Positions 12,901-26,900 of a stretch of DNA of 64,000 nucleotides are shown here, one piece after another. Made by a program: the position numbers and the translations under genes. The notes under the pieces are model-generated. The model had not been told where the DNA came from. It made no database searches and saw only the letters and a program-made list of their open reading frames with translations. Source of the stretch: Owenia fusiformis (lineage: Eukaryota; Annelida; Polychaeta; Sabellida; Oweniidae). Positions within the stretch are counted from its first letter, which is position 1. The number at the start of each line of letters is the position of its first letter. Where the stretch lies: assembly GCA_903813345.2 (NCBI GenBank), contig CAIIXF020000009.1:5574030-5638029 (forward strand), written 5' to 3'.

Positions 12901-14596
12901 TACTGCATGTTTTGAAGTTAGACTAGTACTAGAATAGTACGCTGGCTCGACTTGTCATCAAATTAGGCTCATCTTGATATATCAAGGCATATTTCATAGG
13001 ACTATAGGAATGGCGTAACAATATGCAGAGGCTTCCAGTTGCCAAATCTACAGGGAAGTGGATACCATTTAAACTGACCTGTATCGCAGGATAGCTCACA
13101 CAGCCACCACGCTGAGTAATATAGGCTTGCAACGTCGCCGCATCTTTGGACTCTGTGCTTGATGCGTGGCTAAATTCAAATTCGAGGCCGGGTAGTGCAA
13201 CGTCGGCTTGGTCGAAAAAGTTTTGCTGAAAACAAGTGTGAGTCTATGCTTGTCTCTCATTTGTTAATAACCGTATTATTCACAATTTCTTACTTTGGAT
13301 TCGAGGTTTTAAAATTCATCAGTATCATTTAGCAAAATCGAGTAAAAAGTGAGCTTTTTTAAAATGCGTCAATGTTAAGATTACCATGATTTATGTTCTT
13401 TTTGGTTTCCGTGATATCTGAGACTAACATAACATTTTATGTTAGTCTCAGGTGATACTCTAGTCTCGTGTAAATAAGTGATTGGAGTTTAGCATTATTA
13501 AAGGTAAAAAGGTGATAATTGTATGTATACTTCAGAGCACTGGACTAAAATTACCAGTTAAACGAATAAACGAACCACCTACTATACTTCCATATTCATA
13601 GGAGTGAGTCAAGAGAAGCTTATAACACCTATTGAGTATCTTCTCCGTATCAATGTGGAAGCTTTGCCTTATTTCACTACTGCGATCCTCACATTCTTCA
13701 GTGACTACAAAATCATAACGTATCAAATCCATGGACAAATTGGAAAGTATCGTGTAGATATACACTCCCCTCCACACGTTTGGAAAACTTAGCCAATTTG
13801 TATACCTGTTACCGTTGGGAATGTCGATTTTGAACCACTCGTCAAAGTCATCAATTATTGACCTGTTGTAACTGAGGGGAAAGTGGGATTTTGAGGTATA
13901 TGATATAAACTCAAGTTACATGTCCGCCTTTATTAGGTAATGAAATGAAAAAGTCAATCAAAAGAGAAGCTTAAAGACGAAAACCAATGGGGAACCAAAC
14001 TTATGGAGGGGAGTGTATGAAGAGCGAAACCTGTGCAGTGTAAGTAGAACGCCTCTGGTACTAAATGTGATCCACTTTTCTTTGGGAGGGGGTGTTCCAT
14101 TTACAGAGTTTACATTTACACTTACATTTAACATCAAGTTAGAATGTATCAAATTAATAATTAAACGTATTTACCAAATAACATGATTATTTTCTATTGT
14201 TATAATTGAAGAATTTGAAGATAAACGCCACCGTAATCCCGCCAATGAAACTTACTAGTAAAATCTGCTCCAGAGGCAACTGAAAGGACTGAAAATAAAT
14301 AAAAAATGCTAGTTACAAGCATATAATTATAACAAGGCAAGGAACAATACGGCACCTGTTTCCTATATTGTACAAATTATCTTCAAGTTAGGCCAGATAG
14401 ACCACGAATGCACAACTTCATCAATTACTTCCGTAGATAAGTGTACGATTCAAAATGGAGGACACAAAGTGCAAAGGGGATCTTAATCTCGTTTATCATC
14501 AAGAACCCTTTTCTACACATTGTAAAGATATATTTTGTAAAGTCTCCTGTCTCGTCTCTACTTACCTCCCGTTAGCCCAAGCAAGATGGTGTACAT
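9921..14596 (-). CDS. Secreted ferritin-like protein lacking ferroxidase ligands
   Basis: Six exons on minus: 14566-14596, 14256-14288, 13583-13704, 13079-13225, 11539-11664 and 9921-10082 (stop TAA at 9921-9923). All junctions are GT-AG and in frame, giving 206 residues. Residues 1-17 form a signal peptide (start MYTILLGLTG, then LSVASG), so the product should be secreted. The rest aligns with the ferritin four-helix bundle: S-F-H-I-D-T-E near helix A, V-A-L and Q-R-G-G around helix B and the loop, N-W...L-E-R-A-L in helix C and G-G-H-V-T-N in helix D. Compared with vertebrate H ferritin, E27, E61, H65, E107 and Q141 are replaced; the Y34 and E62 equivalents remain. Ferroxidase activity is therefore unlikely. 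Exon 1 begins exactly at the ATG, so an upstream 5'UTR exon is expected. Family membership is a fairly safe call; function is unknown. Confidence 0.78.
10306..10590. repeat. Dispersed repeat in ferritin-like gene intron
   Basis: The blocks 'gaaaagatatttc', 'aagtca..attttcaaa', 'accatatttc' and 'tgaatatttaatgacgtaaat' recur in the same order at about 42,565-42,740 in the V-ATPase gene. This marks an interspersed repeat copy, with no coding content. Confidence 0.5.
11930..12560. repeat. Degenerate satellite related to 650-1510
   Basis: Intron sequence between exons 4 and 5 of the ferritin-like gene repeats 'ggcggccattttaaaat', 'ccatcttgaaaatt', 'cttgagcagag' and 'tatgtcccta'. These are diverged versions of the unit at 650-1510 in similar direct array form. 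Confidence 0.6.
13418..13451. repeat. Perfect 15-bp inverted repeat
   Basis: Arms CTGAGACTAACATAA / TTATGTTAGTCTCAG separated by 4 bases, in the intron between exons 3 and 4 of the ferritin-like gene. It would form a strong hairpin in pre-mRNA. It may be a MITE core; no function is evident. Confidence 0.7.
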
Positions 14597-16806
14597 CTGT
14601 AAAAGAAAACTTATATTATAGTTCAATATACAGTATGAATTCTGGACCTCATAACAGTGTGAATGACAGTTACCATGAATGAAGTTACAGTAACATTCAA
14701 TTTTTCATAATGGTGGAAAAGTTTTAACTTTTCGAATTATCCACTCTTATCCACTCTTCCAATCGTAACACCATAATCACTGAGCCATCAACGAGAATTG
14801 TGCGAGGGGATGACAAGTGTCAATCATTTTGTCAATAAGCTGACGGTAACAGATGACATTTGTCCGGTTCTTGGACTATAGACTGTTGTTCTAGAAGCGG
14901 ATAGGGTAATATGTAGATACTATTGTCTTTAATGCAAATTATTTATCCTGACATCTAAATAAATAGATCAATGTTGCTAATCGTAATATTTGAGTATCGT
15001 ACTTCATTTTATCAAAAAAAGAACTTGATACGCTTCATTTACTTGTCCTGTGATTTATCCTTTTGCGGATATCCTCATATTTATAAACATAAAACACTCA
15101 TAACAAGTTGCAACAAGTACTCGTGATTAAGTACTATAAATTGTTGATTTTAAATATGGGTTGCAACATTGATCCTCAGTCAGTCGGTTCTTCTATCCGA
15201 ATAAATGATTCCCGGGTTACACCAGCAAAGTGATCGATAAACGCTGCCATTTGCAAAATGCAAATATGTGAATTCAAATGTAAACATATTATATTTTATT
15301 ACAAATTTATCAAACGTTAACCAAACAAACAATAACGATGTCCTTCTCTTGTTAATGATGCAAACAATGATAATACTGTCTACATATTTGATTTATTCGA
15401 AACTTATTTCTGTCGACGATTTCGTATTTTTGTATTTTCCGATGCCATATTTGTTTCCCCAACTGTAGCAGATCGGTAATCAATATCATATATTATAGTT
15501 ATACATAATTAAAAGTTAATTTGTAATGAATATTGGTCAAAATCGTTTGGGATTTAATTGCTAAAAAGACAAAAATCAGAAGTCCATATTGACCTAATCT
15601 ATCCAAAATGGCCGCACCCGGATTCTGAATTGTATTTAATATAGCTTATGATTCTCAAAATGATCCTAGAAAATGATGTGTAACATTTATGATCGAGAAA
15701 ATGATGTTAAATTTTTTTTAATAATTTTGGCTTGTGTATTGTAATCTTACAAAATAACAAGCAAGAGCAAATATGAAATTTTTCAAATTTCAAATACCTT
15801 GGTTTTTGAACAACTTTGAAGTTTATTATCCTTTTTTGAAAAAATGAGGTTAATCACAAGACTGTGAAAATGCTATAAAGTGGAAAAACGTATGTGTAAA
15901 CATGAATTTAGTGCTTCAAATATTGTGACATGTAATCAATATATTCTGTTTTGAGAAAACAATGCGTTTTACAATATTAATTTAATGTCTATTTATTTTT
16001 TGGTTTCTCTCATCAAATGTATAACGGGTGTAATTAGAAACTAATCAACTTAGCAATATATCATAAACAAAACATTGAATCATAAATTTATTTTTTTAAA
16101 CTTTGCATATGGCCTTTAATTGAATAAGTCACTATTTATATTCAAGTTTTAGCAGGGAGGATGACTTTCTCCTTGTTTCCCATTTCAGTAAGATGATGAT
16201 GCACTTGCGAAATACATCTAGTATGATTCATAAATCTTTTTATTGATTAACAGTCGATGATTGATGATTGATCGAGTGAATACTAAATGACGGGATGCAC
16301 ATTGAAATTCTCCTCCTAAAATTGTGTGATCACGACACCCATTATTTGGATAACTTGTAAAAACTCGTTTTCCAACCTCTTTCTTTCTGCTGTTTCTGTT
16401 TCTTGATTTTTATAAATCGCCAAGCATTGACATGCTTTAGCAGGATTTCCTATAGAGATTAGGTGTTACCAAAGAGAAAGTGGTGTTTTAAAAATTAGCC
16501 TTGCCGAATACCTGAAAAGTCGAAAAACATTTTTCCTCGGTTGGGTAACGTACGTCACTAAGCAACAAATTATCAATGCATACAAACAAAGAACAATATT
16601 GTACAGCAAACATATGTAATAAGTTCGCTTTATATTTTAGCTTGAACAGTTACGTCGCATCAACGAACAATGAACAATTAAAAGCTGTACTTCATGTTTT
16701 TTCTTGAAAAGTTTCATATATTATTTTAAACCTAAATACGAATTTGTATTCGAAAATATGTTGCATAACAGTGAAGTTATAATATAATCATAATCATTAT
16801 ACATAC
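14597..16806. other. Upstream of the ferritin-like gene; nothing recognised
   Basis: AT-rich sequence between the minus-strand ferritin-like gene and its probable 5'UTR exon. No exon, RNA gene or repeat boundary could be supported. Confidence 0.4.
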
Positions 16807-17124
16807 CTTTTGATTGAGTATGTGATCTTTCCGATATCACATATGACTGTCGCTCTGTAAAGAGCCGTCCTATTGTTTAGAAAATGGCGAAAGTACTAAT
16901 AAAATATTGAAATAAATCACTAACTCAACTCAACCATGACGGTAAATATGTGAAATTGATGCACATAGAGATGCAAAGAAAATGGCGCCTATGTAAACGT
17001 TAATAGAACAACCTTGATCAACAGGAATTTTATATCGGTACAATCGAATTATCCTTGGATACTCCATCTTGAAAATAATGATTTTTTGTAAAAAAGACTT
17101 CAATCACTAGGAATCTACACACAG
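16807..17124. promoter_or_regulatory. Candidate divergent promoter between ferritin-like genes
   Basis: Two good 5' splice donors face away from each other: on minus AAAAG|gtatgt at 16,807 and on plus CACAG|gtaagc at 17,124. Each could end a non-coding first exon, for the minus ferritin-like gene (whose first coding exon starts at an acceptor) and for the plus LU-ferritin gene. That would put both start sites in a stretch of about 200 bp. A TATA-like 'ttttatatcgg' lies near 17,027. This is inference from splice signals only. Confidence 0.35.
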
Positions 17125-17934
17125 GTAAGCAATTTTAAAGTGGTGTAATAATAGATTACAAAATAGCGATGTCTAAATATCGTAATGATCCTATCTTTTA
17201 AGTGACCATTTATTATAAATAACTTTATGGAATTTTCTTTCTAATATCAAAAGTTTAAGCTACCCGTTTTTAAGACAACTTGTACGTAAAAATGTTTTAT
17301 TATGAACCAATATCATAACTGTCCCACTCTATTCTATTTTCTTACTATCCTTATACGCAAATCGACAAATAAACGCTACGAGGGGGGAAATAGTCCTTGG
17401 ATGACCATAATTCTACACGTTCACGTATAAGTTATCTTAAGAGCGTTTGCCTTCACTTAGATTTGTTTTTATGTTGGAGTGTATTGGATGATATGATTGA
17501 CATTTGGAAGACTCAGATTGACCCGACCTCCCCTGACATGTGTTAAACTTTAATTGATTTTCCGAAATAACAGTTTATTTTATTGACCTGCCTAATACCA
17601 TTCTCGTGCCCGTACTGAAATCGTATCTTCTTTTTCAATCTTATGATGAATGTCCAAATATACACAAAATATTGATAGGTGTCCTGGAGTTTTGCTTTGA
17701 TATTTTGGTCTTATTTATGTTAAATTTCAAATACTCGTTCGAGAACGAACTTTTCTGCTTTATGATTTAACCTGGATATTATGGGTGAATAAATCTGTCA
17801 GAGCAGTATTGCCGAAGCAATTTGACTGTTTAAACCAGCGTTATGAATATAATCACCAACGTGCATTCAACTGGAACTACGAGTTAATAGTTATAAGTAA
17901 TAACAGCTGAATTTCCTTTCTAGGGGAACTGGCC

Positions 17935-20900
17935 ATGGTTGTGACGTCTAACGTAACAGGTATGCAAATGACCAAAATTAACAGAATTAATCATTCATTC
18001 CAAGGGCTTTATTTATTCCTCAAAGAAATGAAATATCCTTGGGCCAAGGCCGGAAATTAATACCATCTATTTTAATACGTAAAGTATATTTAGACATTGA
18101 TGTATAAGGTATTCTTTTCTCCACTTACCCTACCATGTTACTGTACGTTAAAGGCCCCATATAAAGTTTAAACCACTTTGGCTTATATTGTAGTCTTACC
18201 CAATGTAATCAAAGTGTGATATGTGAAAGTTTTTGCTACCTTAGTGACATCACTAATGTTTCAAAATATTTTTGATATGCTAAAACATTGAAGTGGCCCA
18301 TTAAATATGGCATTTTATTATTGAAATAGTGTTTCCTTTGTCCAATCTTTGCATTGGTGTTAAAAAGATGATCTTTTTTGAAATGCATTAAGAAATATTT
18401 GTTGATTAAAAAATTTCCACTTTTTTTGAAAAATGGCGGGAAATTTGAATATTTGAGAAATGAAATGCTCACAACTTTTTTTCAAAAAACGTTTTTTCTG
18501 AAGTCTCTAAAATAACTTTTTAAGTCATGACAAATAGTAGATGAATGATAAAAAAATATTTTCAAACTTTAGACGGGGACTTTAGCAGAGAAATTTGAAG
18601 GAGTTTAGGGTTTATCCAAGATTTATTACATAATCTTGATCGCATGATTTAATCATTCCGCACCTTATTGCCAAATTATGAAAAATCTGTGTATGGTATA
18701 TGTCTCGATATACCTTTGTGGTCAACTAGGTCAGTAGGTCACCACTGTCAATTGCAATGATCAAATATTACAATCCATACTCGTTCAAAGTGAATATTAA
18801 TCGCAAATACTTGCAATATTGATTGATGATGACAGTGACTTGAAATCAGTAATGATGAAGTATGTTGATGTAAGTGATAAATTACCATATGATTGATTCA
18901 TATCAATAGAGAAAAAAGACACGCATTGATACACTTTACTATACCTTGCATTTGGTGTTCATGAGCAACCCATTGGGCTTATTAGTAATGATTATGTATT
19001 TGTTTATATTTGTCTGTTCCTTATTAATGGTTTATCGGTTGAATGTTAGATGTTACTAAGGCACTTTCAAAAATATACTAAACAATACAATTAGACAAAT
19101 AAAGTAGCTTATGCATTTCTAGGTGTTAGGTATAGTAGAGTGATATCATGCCTTGAGGAGCAGAACAGCCAGCTTGTAATTTACCTTGCGTGCGCATAAC
19201 CTAATCAGATCTTGGCTATAGTCTACTCTTGCATCTTCAAAAATTTGAAAGTTGAACAGATGAAGAGTTCTCCTGGAATTTTGAACAATATAGTATATAT
19301 GTGTCGCTAACCCACTCGCGTACCCACCTTGCATATTGCCAATGTGACAATATTCATGAAGATCGTCAACGTAACAAAAGCGAAGGACTAAATATGTCAA
19401 TTGTGTCTTCGTTAATGTACCAAACATAGAACCGCCTGCATATTCTCAAACTAAGCTATCTTCCTTAACATTGAGCCAAAGTATTGTCCACAACTTAACT
19501 TATAAGTGGTGAAGAATCGAGAAATAAAAATATCTTACCGAAAACGAAGCCCGGAAGTTCTTCCATCTTGTTACGCTGACGTATCGTCAGCGTAACTAGG
19601 TTAGTAGCAGTGATAACGCACGCTATTATGAACATCGATTTACTGTATATCATATTGATTTATGAACCATTGATTCGACTTGATATTTGCTCGTAACCTT
19701 AATGTGCAATATAACATGGTATGGTTTGTTTTATAAACTTATAATAAAAAACCGTGAACACCAATTAACATTGCACATTACGCATACGCATGTAATCTGC
19801 TAAAAGGTTTTACTAACTTCAAATTTATTGCTCATATTTTTGCAAAATTATATTTGTTGAGTATTCCTTTCTGGATAATGCATTAATTGTCAAACGCATA
19901 TGAATTTTATTAGTCAAGCTACAATTGCAAGCCCTTGTTACCCCCCCCCCCTAAACACCTCCCCACAGAGAGAAGGTGTCTAGTATAGGGGAGGGTCACA
20001 GTGTCGGAGTTAGACTAGAATTTTATCCTATTAGATAAGATGTATTGAATTTAAACTGGTGTAATTAATACTTTGATGAATATGAGGTGAATTTAAGGAC
20101 AGTGAGAAAAAATTGCGGGGTTTGCATCCATTAATCTTAGCTTTCTTGCTACTTTGACTTTCCTTCATGAAATGACAGCCACTACTTCAGACGAATGTGC
20201 CAAAATTATTAACATTTACCTAATATCCTTTTGAATGACTTATACGTTTCCTCATGCATGGAAACGAATGATTACATCAAATTTTATTTCCATATATAAT
20301 TTCAGATAGTATTTACAAATTTCATTTTTTAGTTTTTATTGTCGTGCTGTGCTTTGCTGGATACGTTGCCCAAGATGCAAAGAAGAAACGAAAGGGTAAT
20401 ATTATATCAATATCTTATTCAATTATTGAAGTGAATACTATTACTTATAATTTAATTGCGTGACCATATAAAATATAAACCTGAAATTCCTATAAAGGAA
20501 AATGGTATGCAAATATCATTAACCATGTAATTTAGGTGATATTTCGGTGTTCAATGTGTCCCTTATTGCAAATAAAATTTCAAGGTCGCTAGCTTTCTTG
20601 GTAAACGCGTTCTGAACTGTTAAGGCGGACACAATGCATCAATACACTTCTCATTTTTAAGATAGAAGATATATCAGGCAGTTTTGGCAAATTCGATGTA
20701 ACCTCGATACTAGGATAACTTCTACTCATAATTGCTGAGGAATACCAGTCTGGCAGAAACATGAGCATCAATTGTTCTATTCTTAGTCCATGGTATAAAA
20801 TCTCTAGAACGTCTAATAAAGGAGGTGGTAGCATATTACACGGGTTACTAGAGTATCCGCGTATATTGAGTATGACCGGTTCTAAGCTTACGAGTGTGAC

Positions 20901-23900
20901 CGTATTTCTGTTCCTATAAACAGACGAGGTGACTACTTGCTTTTTATGAACACTTTTGAACGTTTTCTATTTATCCTACTTGGTCAATGAATGATACTTG
21001 GTATACTTATAATGCCAGGCATATCACAAGGGGCCTTAATCAAGAGAAAACGTATTAATATTAGATTGAAGCCGTAAAATCCTAGTTTCCAGCATCTTTG
21101 ATCAGTTTTTGTGTAACACAACGCAACTCCGAAGAGGATGACACATCTTATGTATAATATATAGCTAGATCTACGAATTAGTCATGAATATTTTAAATAA
21201 TTTAGCCTGCTCTGTCCAAATATGATACAGGGTGGTCAAAAAAATGGCAACCCTAATTTTTCCTCATATCTTTGTCATTTTTGGAAATTTTGCCCTGATA
21301 TTTGGCACACATGTACATCATTCAATTTCATACTAGACCGTGTTATTTCATGAAAATTGGACAGATAATCGCAATGTAACAGCACTTTAAACAAGATGCC
21401 CCAGTTCTCCAATATCGTGCTGTAGGCAAACCTGCACATGTTTTCCAAACCTGTCAGTGACATAACAGCATCCCTCAGCAAGTATGGCCTGAATGACACA
21501 TGTGATCTTTATTTTGAGGTCAAATGTCTTTCTGGAGTTATTACCCTACACTCTATCTTTTGGGTTTCCCCACTGGTAAAGATTAAATGGGGCCATATCT
21601 GGACTATGGGGTGCCCATTCATTGTCTGTTGTACTGCTGATTATGTGGTCATTGAAGTGGTCCCAAAGCCAATATTGTGCATCATTTGGTGTATGGGGTA
21701 TGGTTCTGGCTTGTTGGAACCACTGTTGCTGCCTTTCAACCACCCTGGGTTCACCTAAAGTCCCCAAAAACTCCATGGGAATCATAGACTTTGACTTTGA
21801 TGTTGACAGTTATTGCATATCTGTTAGCATCATCAAAGGTAAAGGACCCAATCTTCTGAGAACACACTAAACTTTGCATCTGTCTGTGTGAAAGTGCCTC
21901 TCCACTACTTCATAAAGTGCTTGGCTCCCCAAGAATACATAATTGTTACAGATCACCAGTGCATCAAGTTGAAAATGGAGTTCATTTGGATAACAGACCA
22001 GCTCAGACAGCCCGAAAGTGGCCATCTGGGGTATGTTGCTTAAAATGCAGTAATATTGTGACTATCAGTCCGATGGTCATGAAATATGGTAGGTTGGTAG
22101 GAAATTGAATGATGTACAAATGTGTAAAATATCAGGGAGTTATTCCTTAGAATGACAAAGATATTAGGAAAAACTAGGGTTGCCGTTTTTTTGACCACCC
22201 TGTACATCTTTGAATTTTTGAGAATACGAATGTCACTGGTGCCCCATTATTGGAGAATACGGTTGTGAAACAATCAGTGGGCCGTGTTACACGGAGTTAG
22301 ATATTGCTCAGTTGCTTATAAAACAACCATCACGTGACTTATGAATGGGGAATCCAAATCAAATTTAAGGAAGGATGATATTTTTCTTCTGTTTATATCG
22401 TGGGCCAGTGAAGGTCTTATAGATTAGTTAAACCTTTGTTTGTTTTGTTTTTACCACCATAGTGGTAAGTCGGTATTTCACCTTGGTAAGTGATTTTAAT
22501 CAACATTTACATATTTTATATGACTTTGAAGAAGCTTGCGTTAATTTGACATATAATTCGCAAATATGCTTCTGAAATAAAAAAAAAGATATCATCTAAA
22601 TATATATGTTACATCTCTTTAGATCAGCATAGATCATCAAAAATTGCTCCATCGGTCTCAGATGCAATTTGCATGACAGAATGCAAATGAAATGCTATCT
22701 TAGAAAAACTTCACAAGCCTTTAAGACCAGAAATAGAGAAAGCAGCCTAGCACAATCTTTCATTCCAATGCCAACTTGCAAGTAACCACTATGCATTTCG
22801 AAATCTCGTGAATATACAGTTGTTCCTTACTCTGAAGGAATAACTTATTTGGTCAATTTGACACTTTACCCATTGTCTCTAAATCCACGTGACTCTGATA
22901 GTATTGCCAAATCTGGTTCCCATCTTGCGAAGTCATCATCTTAACTTTGATAAGCTTCGACTTTCTTAGGAAATGCAAGGACAACGACAGATACCTACAG
23001 AGAATGGAATACTAACATTAACTTCGTGATTCACCTTAATATTTCCAATTTTCAGGTGTATCATATTCTTAGTCACTCTTAAAAAATATTACTTGGATTT
23101 CCTTATATTGAGAACTTGTACTACTCATTTTAAGTAAAAAATTACTTAAATAATCTTGAACTACTGAATAATTTTTAAGTAATTACAAGTAATTATAAGT
23201 AATTTAAAACAATGATATATATATTAATTTAAAAAAATTAAAATGACTTCACAGGCACTCCGAATTTATGGTGAATTTACTAATGCAACGAGAGAAATTG
23301 AAATACTTACTGTAGTAATTGTAATACTCATTTACATAATTAAGCAATTAAAAAACTCAAAATGACAATATAAGTAAAACCTAAGTAAAATGAAGTAAAA
23401 CTAAGTATTTAACTTTAAGTAATTTCTATACTTGGGAAATACTCAAGTAATTCATTTTAAGAGTGGTCTCATTCACGATGACACACTTAATACAATATAA
23501 TCATATCGATATTAATCATATGTTTAAGTATTAACAGTTCTGATAATATATTAAATAGCTCAACATCATTTACTTCAGAGTATAATAGTTATTTTAGTAT
23601 AATAGTCATTTTGAAGGTAATCTTGATAAAGCTAGTTGGATGACTGGGGAAACTTAGAAAATAAACCATTATACTCTGAAGTAAATGGACTTGAGTTATT
23701 TATCATATCAATAGTGTGTAATCATGGAATGAGACTAGAAACATTAATGATGACAACGCGTATTCTCCATCATAATTAAAATGTGAGCTATGTCTATATA
23801 GATGTGATAAAATGCTATGATTGTGATGGTTTAACTGGACTACTTTCCCCCTGCTACAACAAGAAGAGGTGTGATAAATCTGAATATGTGAGTAATTTCA

Positions 23901-26900
23901 TAATTAGACATTTTAGTTTCTAGAGTAGTATGTCATCTTTGAATTCCAAGGCGAAGATAATTACGTCATAGTTCAGCAATACAAGATAATAGCGGAACGA
24001 ACTTGTACGCGAACGCGTAGAATTATGGTAATCTAGTTGTTGGCCTCCCCTTCGTAGTATTACTTACCTGACTCAGTATGAAAGATAAAGGAAGACTGTT
24101 GCAATTAGGTGCATGGGAAAACCAATAGAGATGGGAGTCGGTAACCACTATAGTTACATGTATAAAATAGTACACGTCTACATACACGTTTGTACACATT
24201 CTCTTAATACGTGTAGCTGATCCTCCTTAATATGCCAAAGAAGAAGTCATTAAAAAAACATTTATCTAATATATTTGTAGTTTTGTGGTATAACTTATCA
24301 GTTCACCCCGTCTGAAGGCATACGGGTGAAACAAGGATGTTCTAGTAAATCAAAATGCCCATCTGTACTGGACGAAATAGCATGTCAAGGAGTACCAAAG
24401 GCACAGTGTAAACTATGTTGCGACAAAAACCTGTGCAATAAGCGTACGTCATCCTTATTCATTATACAGTATAAAATGACCAATGCAAAATGATTGATCT
24501 TACTTTGGTTTCGAGCTTTTGTTTAAGACTAAAACATGATGTTTACTATGAATCGTTTGACGAATATCTCTGTAATGCCTAGCAAGGGCAATTGGCGTTA
24601 TAGTACTTATGATCAAATATTTTGTTTATTTCAGTAAATAGTTAAATACATGAAAAAATTGAATTAAGAATACAGTGCCTGAATTCAGTCATGACAAACA
24701 CTAAATTCTCTACTTTCACCACGTATGAAAATATGAATGAAGAAAGTTCCCTTCATTACAGCTGATCTAGATATAGGTATAACAACTCCGGTGCAGCCGT
24801 CCACCCCTGTGCCAAACACAACACCCGCACCGACGACTACCCAAAGATTCAAAAGTACATTCGCTCCCGTATCACAATGTGCGGTGGTACTTCAGGTACC
24901 GACAACAGACTTGATAGGACATTTATATGAGGCGTGGTATACTTATTATAGCATGGTTAGTATACTTGTTTTCCAACGGAAATGCTTTTTAGTAATTTTA
25001 TTAATCGTAACGTAATGGTTATCATGCTTTTTGTGATGTATTAGTCTTCTGTGGGAGGTGTCTAGTCAAGTAGATGGGGGTGGGTCACAGAGGCTTGTAG
25101 ATACAGACGCGTGATATATCATCACGAGTAGGTTTTACCTCTGATTTCTGGATTTAGGCGGTGGCGTTTAACCAGTGGTACGTTGCACTGCCCGCAGCGT
25201 CTAAATATTTTGCCGTATCAAGTTTCGTCGGGAAGATGAACGACATCATTAAACTACGGACTATACAAAATATGTACAACATCCCTCAAAAATATCCACG
25301 AATAAAAGTAAGTGTGATATATTATCTATCTGGATGAACTATTCATGGGTAAACTCCAAATGAGTGTTGTACTAGATATAAGATATTTGAGTAAAACATT
25401 AACATTTTTACTAAGTTGCGTTAGTGATGGCATTTTTGTGTCTTAAAGATTTGCAGCTATGTAATGAAACAACAATTTTGACATCAATCTAAAAATAATT
25501 TTTCTTCATTATTTCATTTTCCTCAATTTCGCAAGACATACAACATTCAAAAACAAGGAACTGTTCTTCATTTTGAATAGATTGAAAAGATTCTCTCTCT
25601 GTGTACATCTCCTTCCCGATATAATGGGAAGTACATGAAGTACATGGGTGGAGGGTGTACACAGCGTTCCTATGAATTTGAAAAAACACTTATTTTATAT
25701 CTTCATATATTTTTACACGTATGTTTAATTTCCACAAGCCACCGAATCTCCAATGGGGCAGCTTACTGGAAGCTCTTGAAACGGCGTTAAGAATCGAATT
25801 AGGCGTTGCTGATTCATATCAAATCCTTGCGCAAGCCTCCGAAGCTTGCGCTGCTGCAACGGTAAGTGAATTATACAGTAGAAGGACCGAGAAATGTTTT
25901 TTTTGTTTAGTTTTATCATTCCAATATTACTCCTCATGACTTGAAAAACTATATGAGACATTTATTGAAATTGTGACCTTTGAAAAAAGTTTTTTATTTC
26001 TCAAATATTCAATTTTCCCGCCATTTTCAAATAAAAGTTGAATTAATTTTATGATGAATTTATTATTTTATTATTCCACTATACAGTGCAAAAACTATAT
26101 TTCTAACACCAATGCAAAGATTGAACAAAGAACACACTATTTCGATAATAAAATTTCATATCTAATGTGCAACTTCAATGTTTTACCATGTTAAATCTCA
26201 GGTGGCAAAAACTTTGTGAAAATTGAAATTTTTTCCATGTCAGTCTTTTATAAATTTTCTTAAAGTTCAAAAATAAAACAATTTTGATTGTATAACCGGG
26301 TTAAAAGGAAGAATATAATATTATTTAAGAAATATAGACCGAAGAGCAGGTGTTATATCGACGAATACATCCTGCGGGGCTAGGTTCGAAAGCCTTTGTG
26401 CCAGCCCCAGAACAAATTTTAAGGGCCCCAAAAACTTCGCTGGGCCTCAAAAATAGGCCTTTTTGGGCAAAACTTGTCCAGATTGTCAAAAAATTGGCCT
26501 CAAATTTTAGCCCAATTTTGGGTTTTAGGAGCCCAAGATTTTAGTTAATTTATTATATGTGCTTTATGCTTTTTTCTGAACCACTTTTCTTATTTTTTCA
26601 ACACAAAATGGGTTAGAATTTACTTGTATGTTACACGTTTGTGTAAATTATCGCTTAACACTGATGTAATGTGACTTTTATACTTTTATCATAGCTCAGA
26701 TATTGATTTCAAGTATTCAATAACTATTTCAACCATGTCAAGAAATTAAATATAATATATTCAAAACAAATTGCTTATTACCCATACTTGGACATGATCC
26801 AATGAACACTGTAACCTGTTAACATAAATTATATGATATATATTTATCCTAAAGCCTTAATATTTCATTTTCAATTGAATATCGTTTCTCAGTTGTCGTT

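Noticed and set aside
26350-26544. Plus frame rich in 'gggcc' and 'ggcct' motifs
   Set aside because: Looks like repeat-derived sequence within an LU-ferritin intron, with no splice sites matching the gene's phase.
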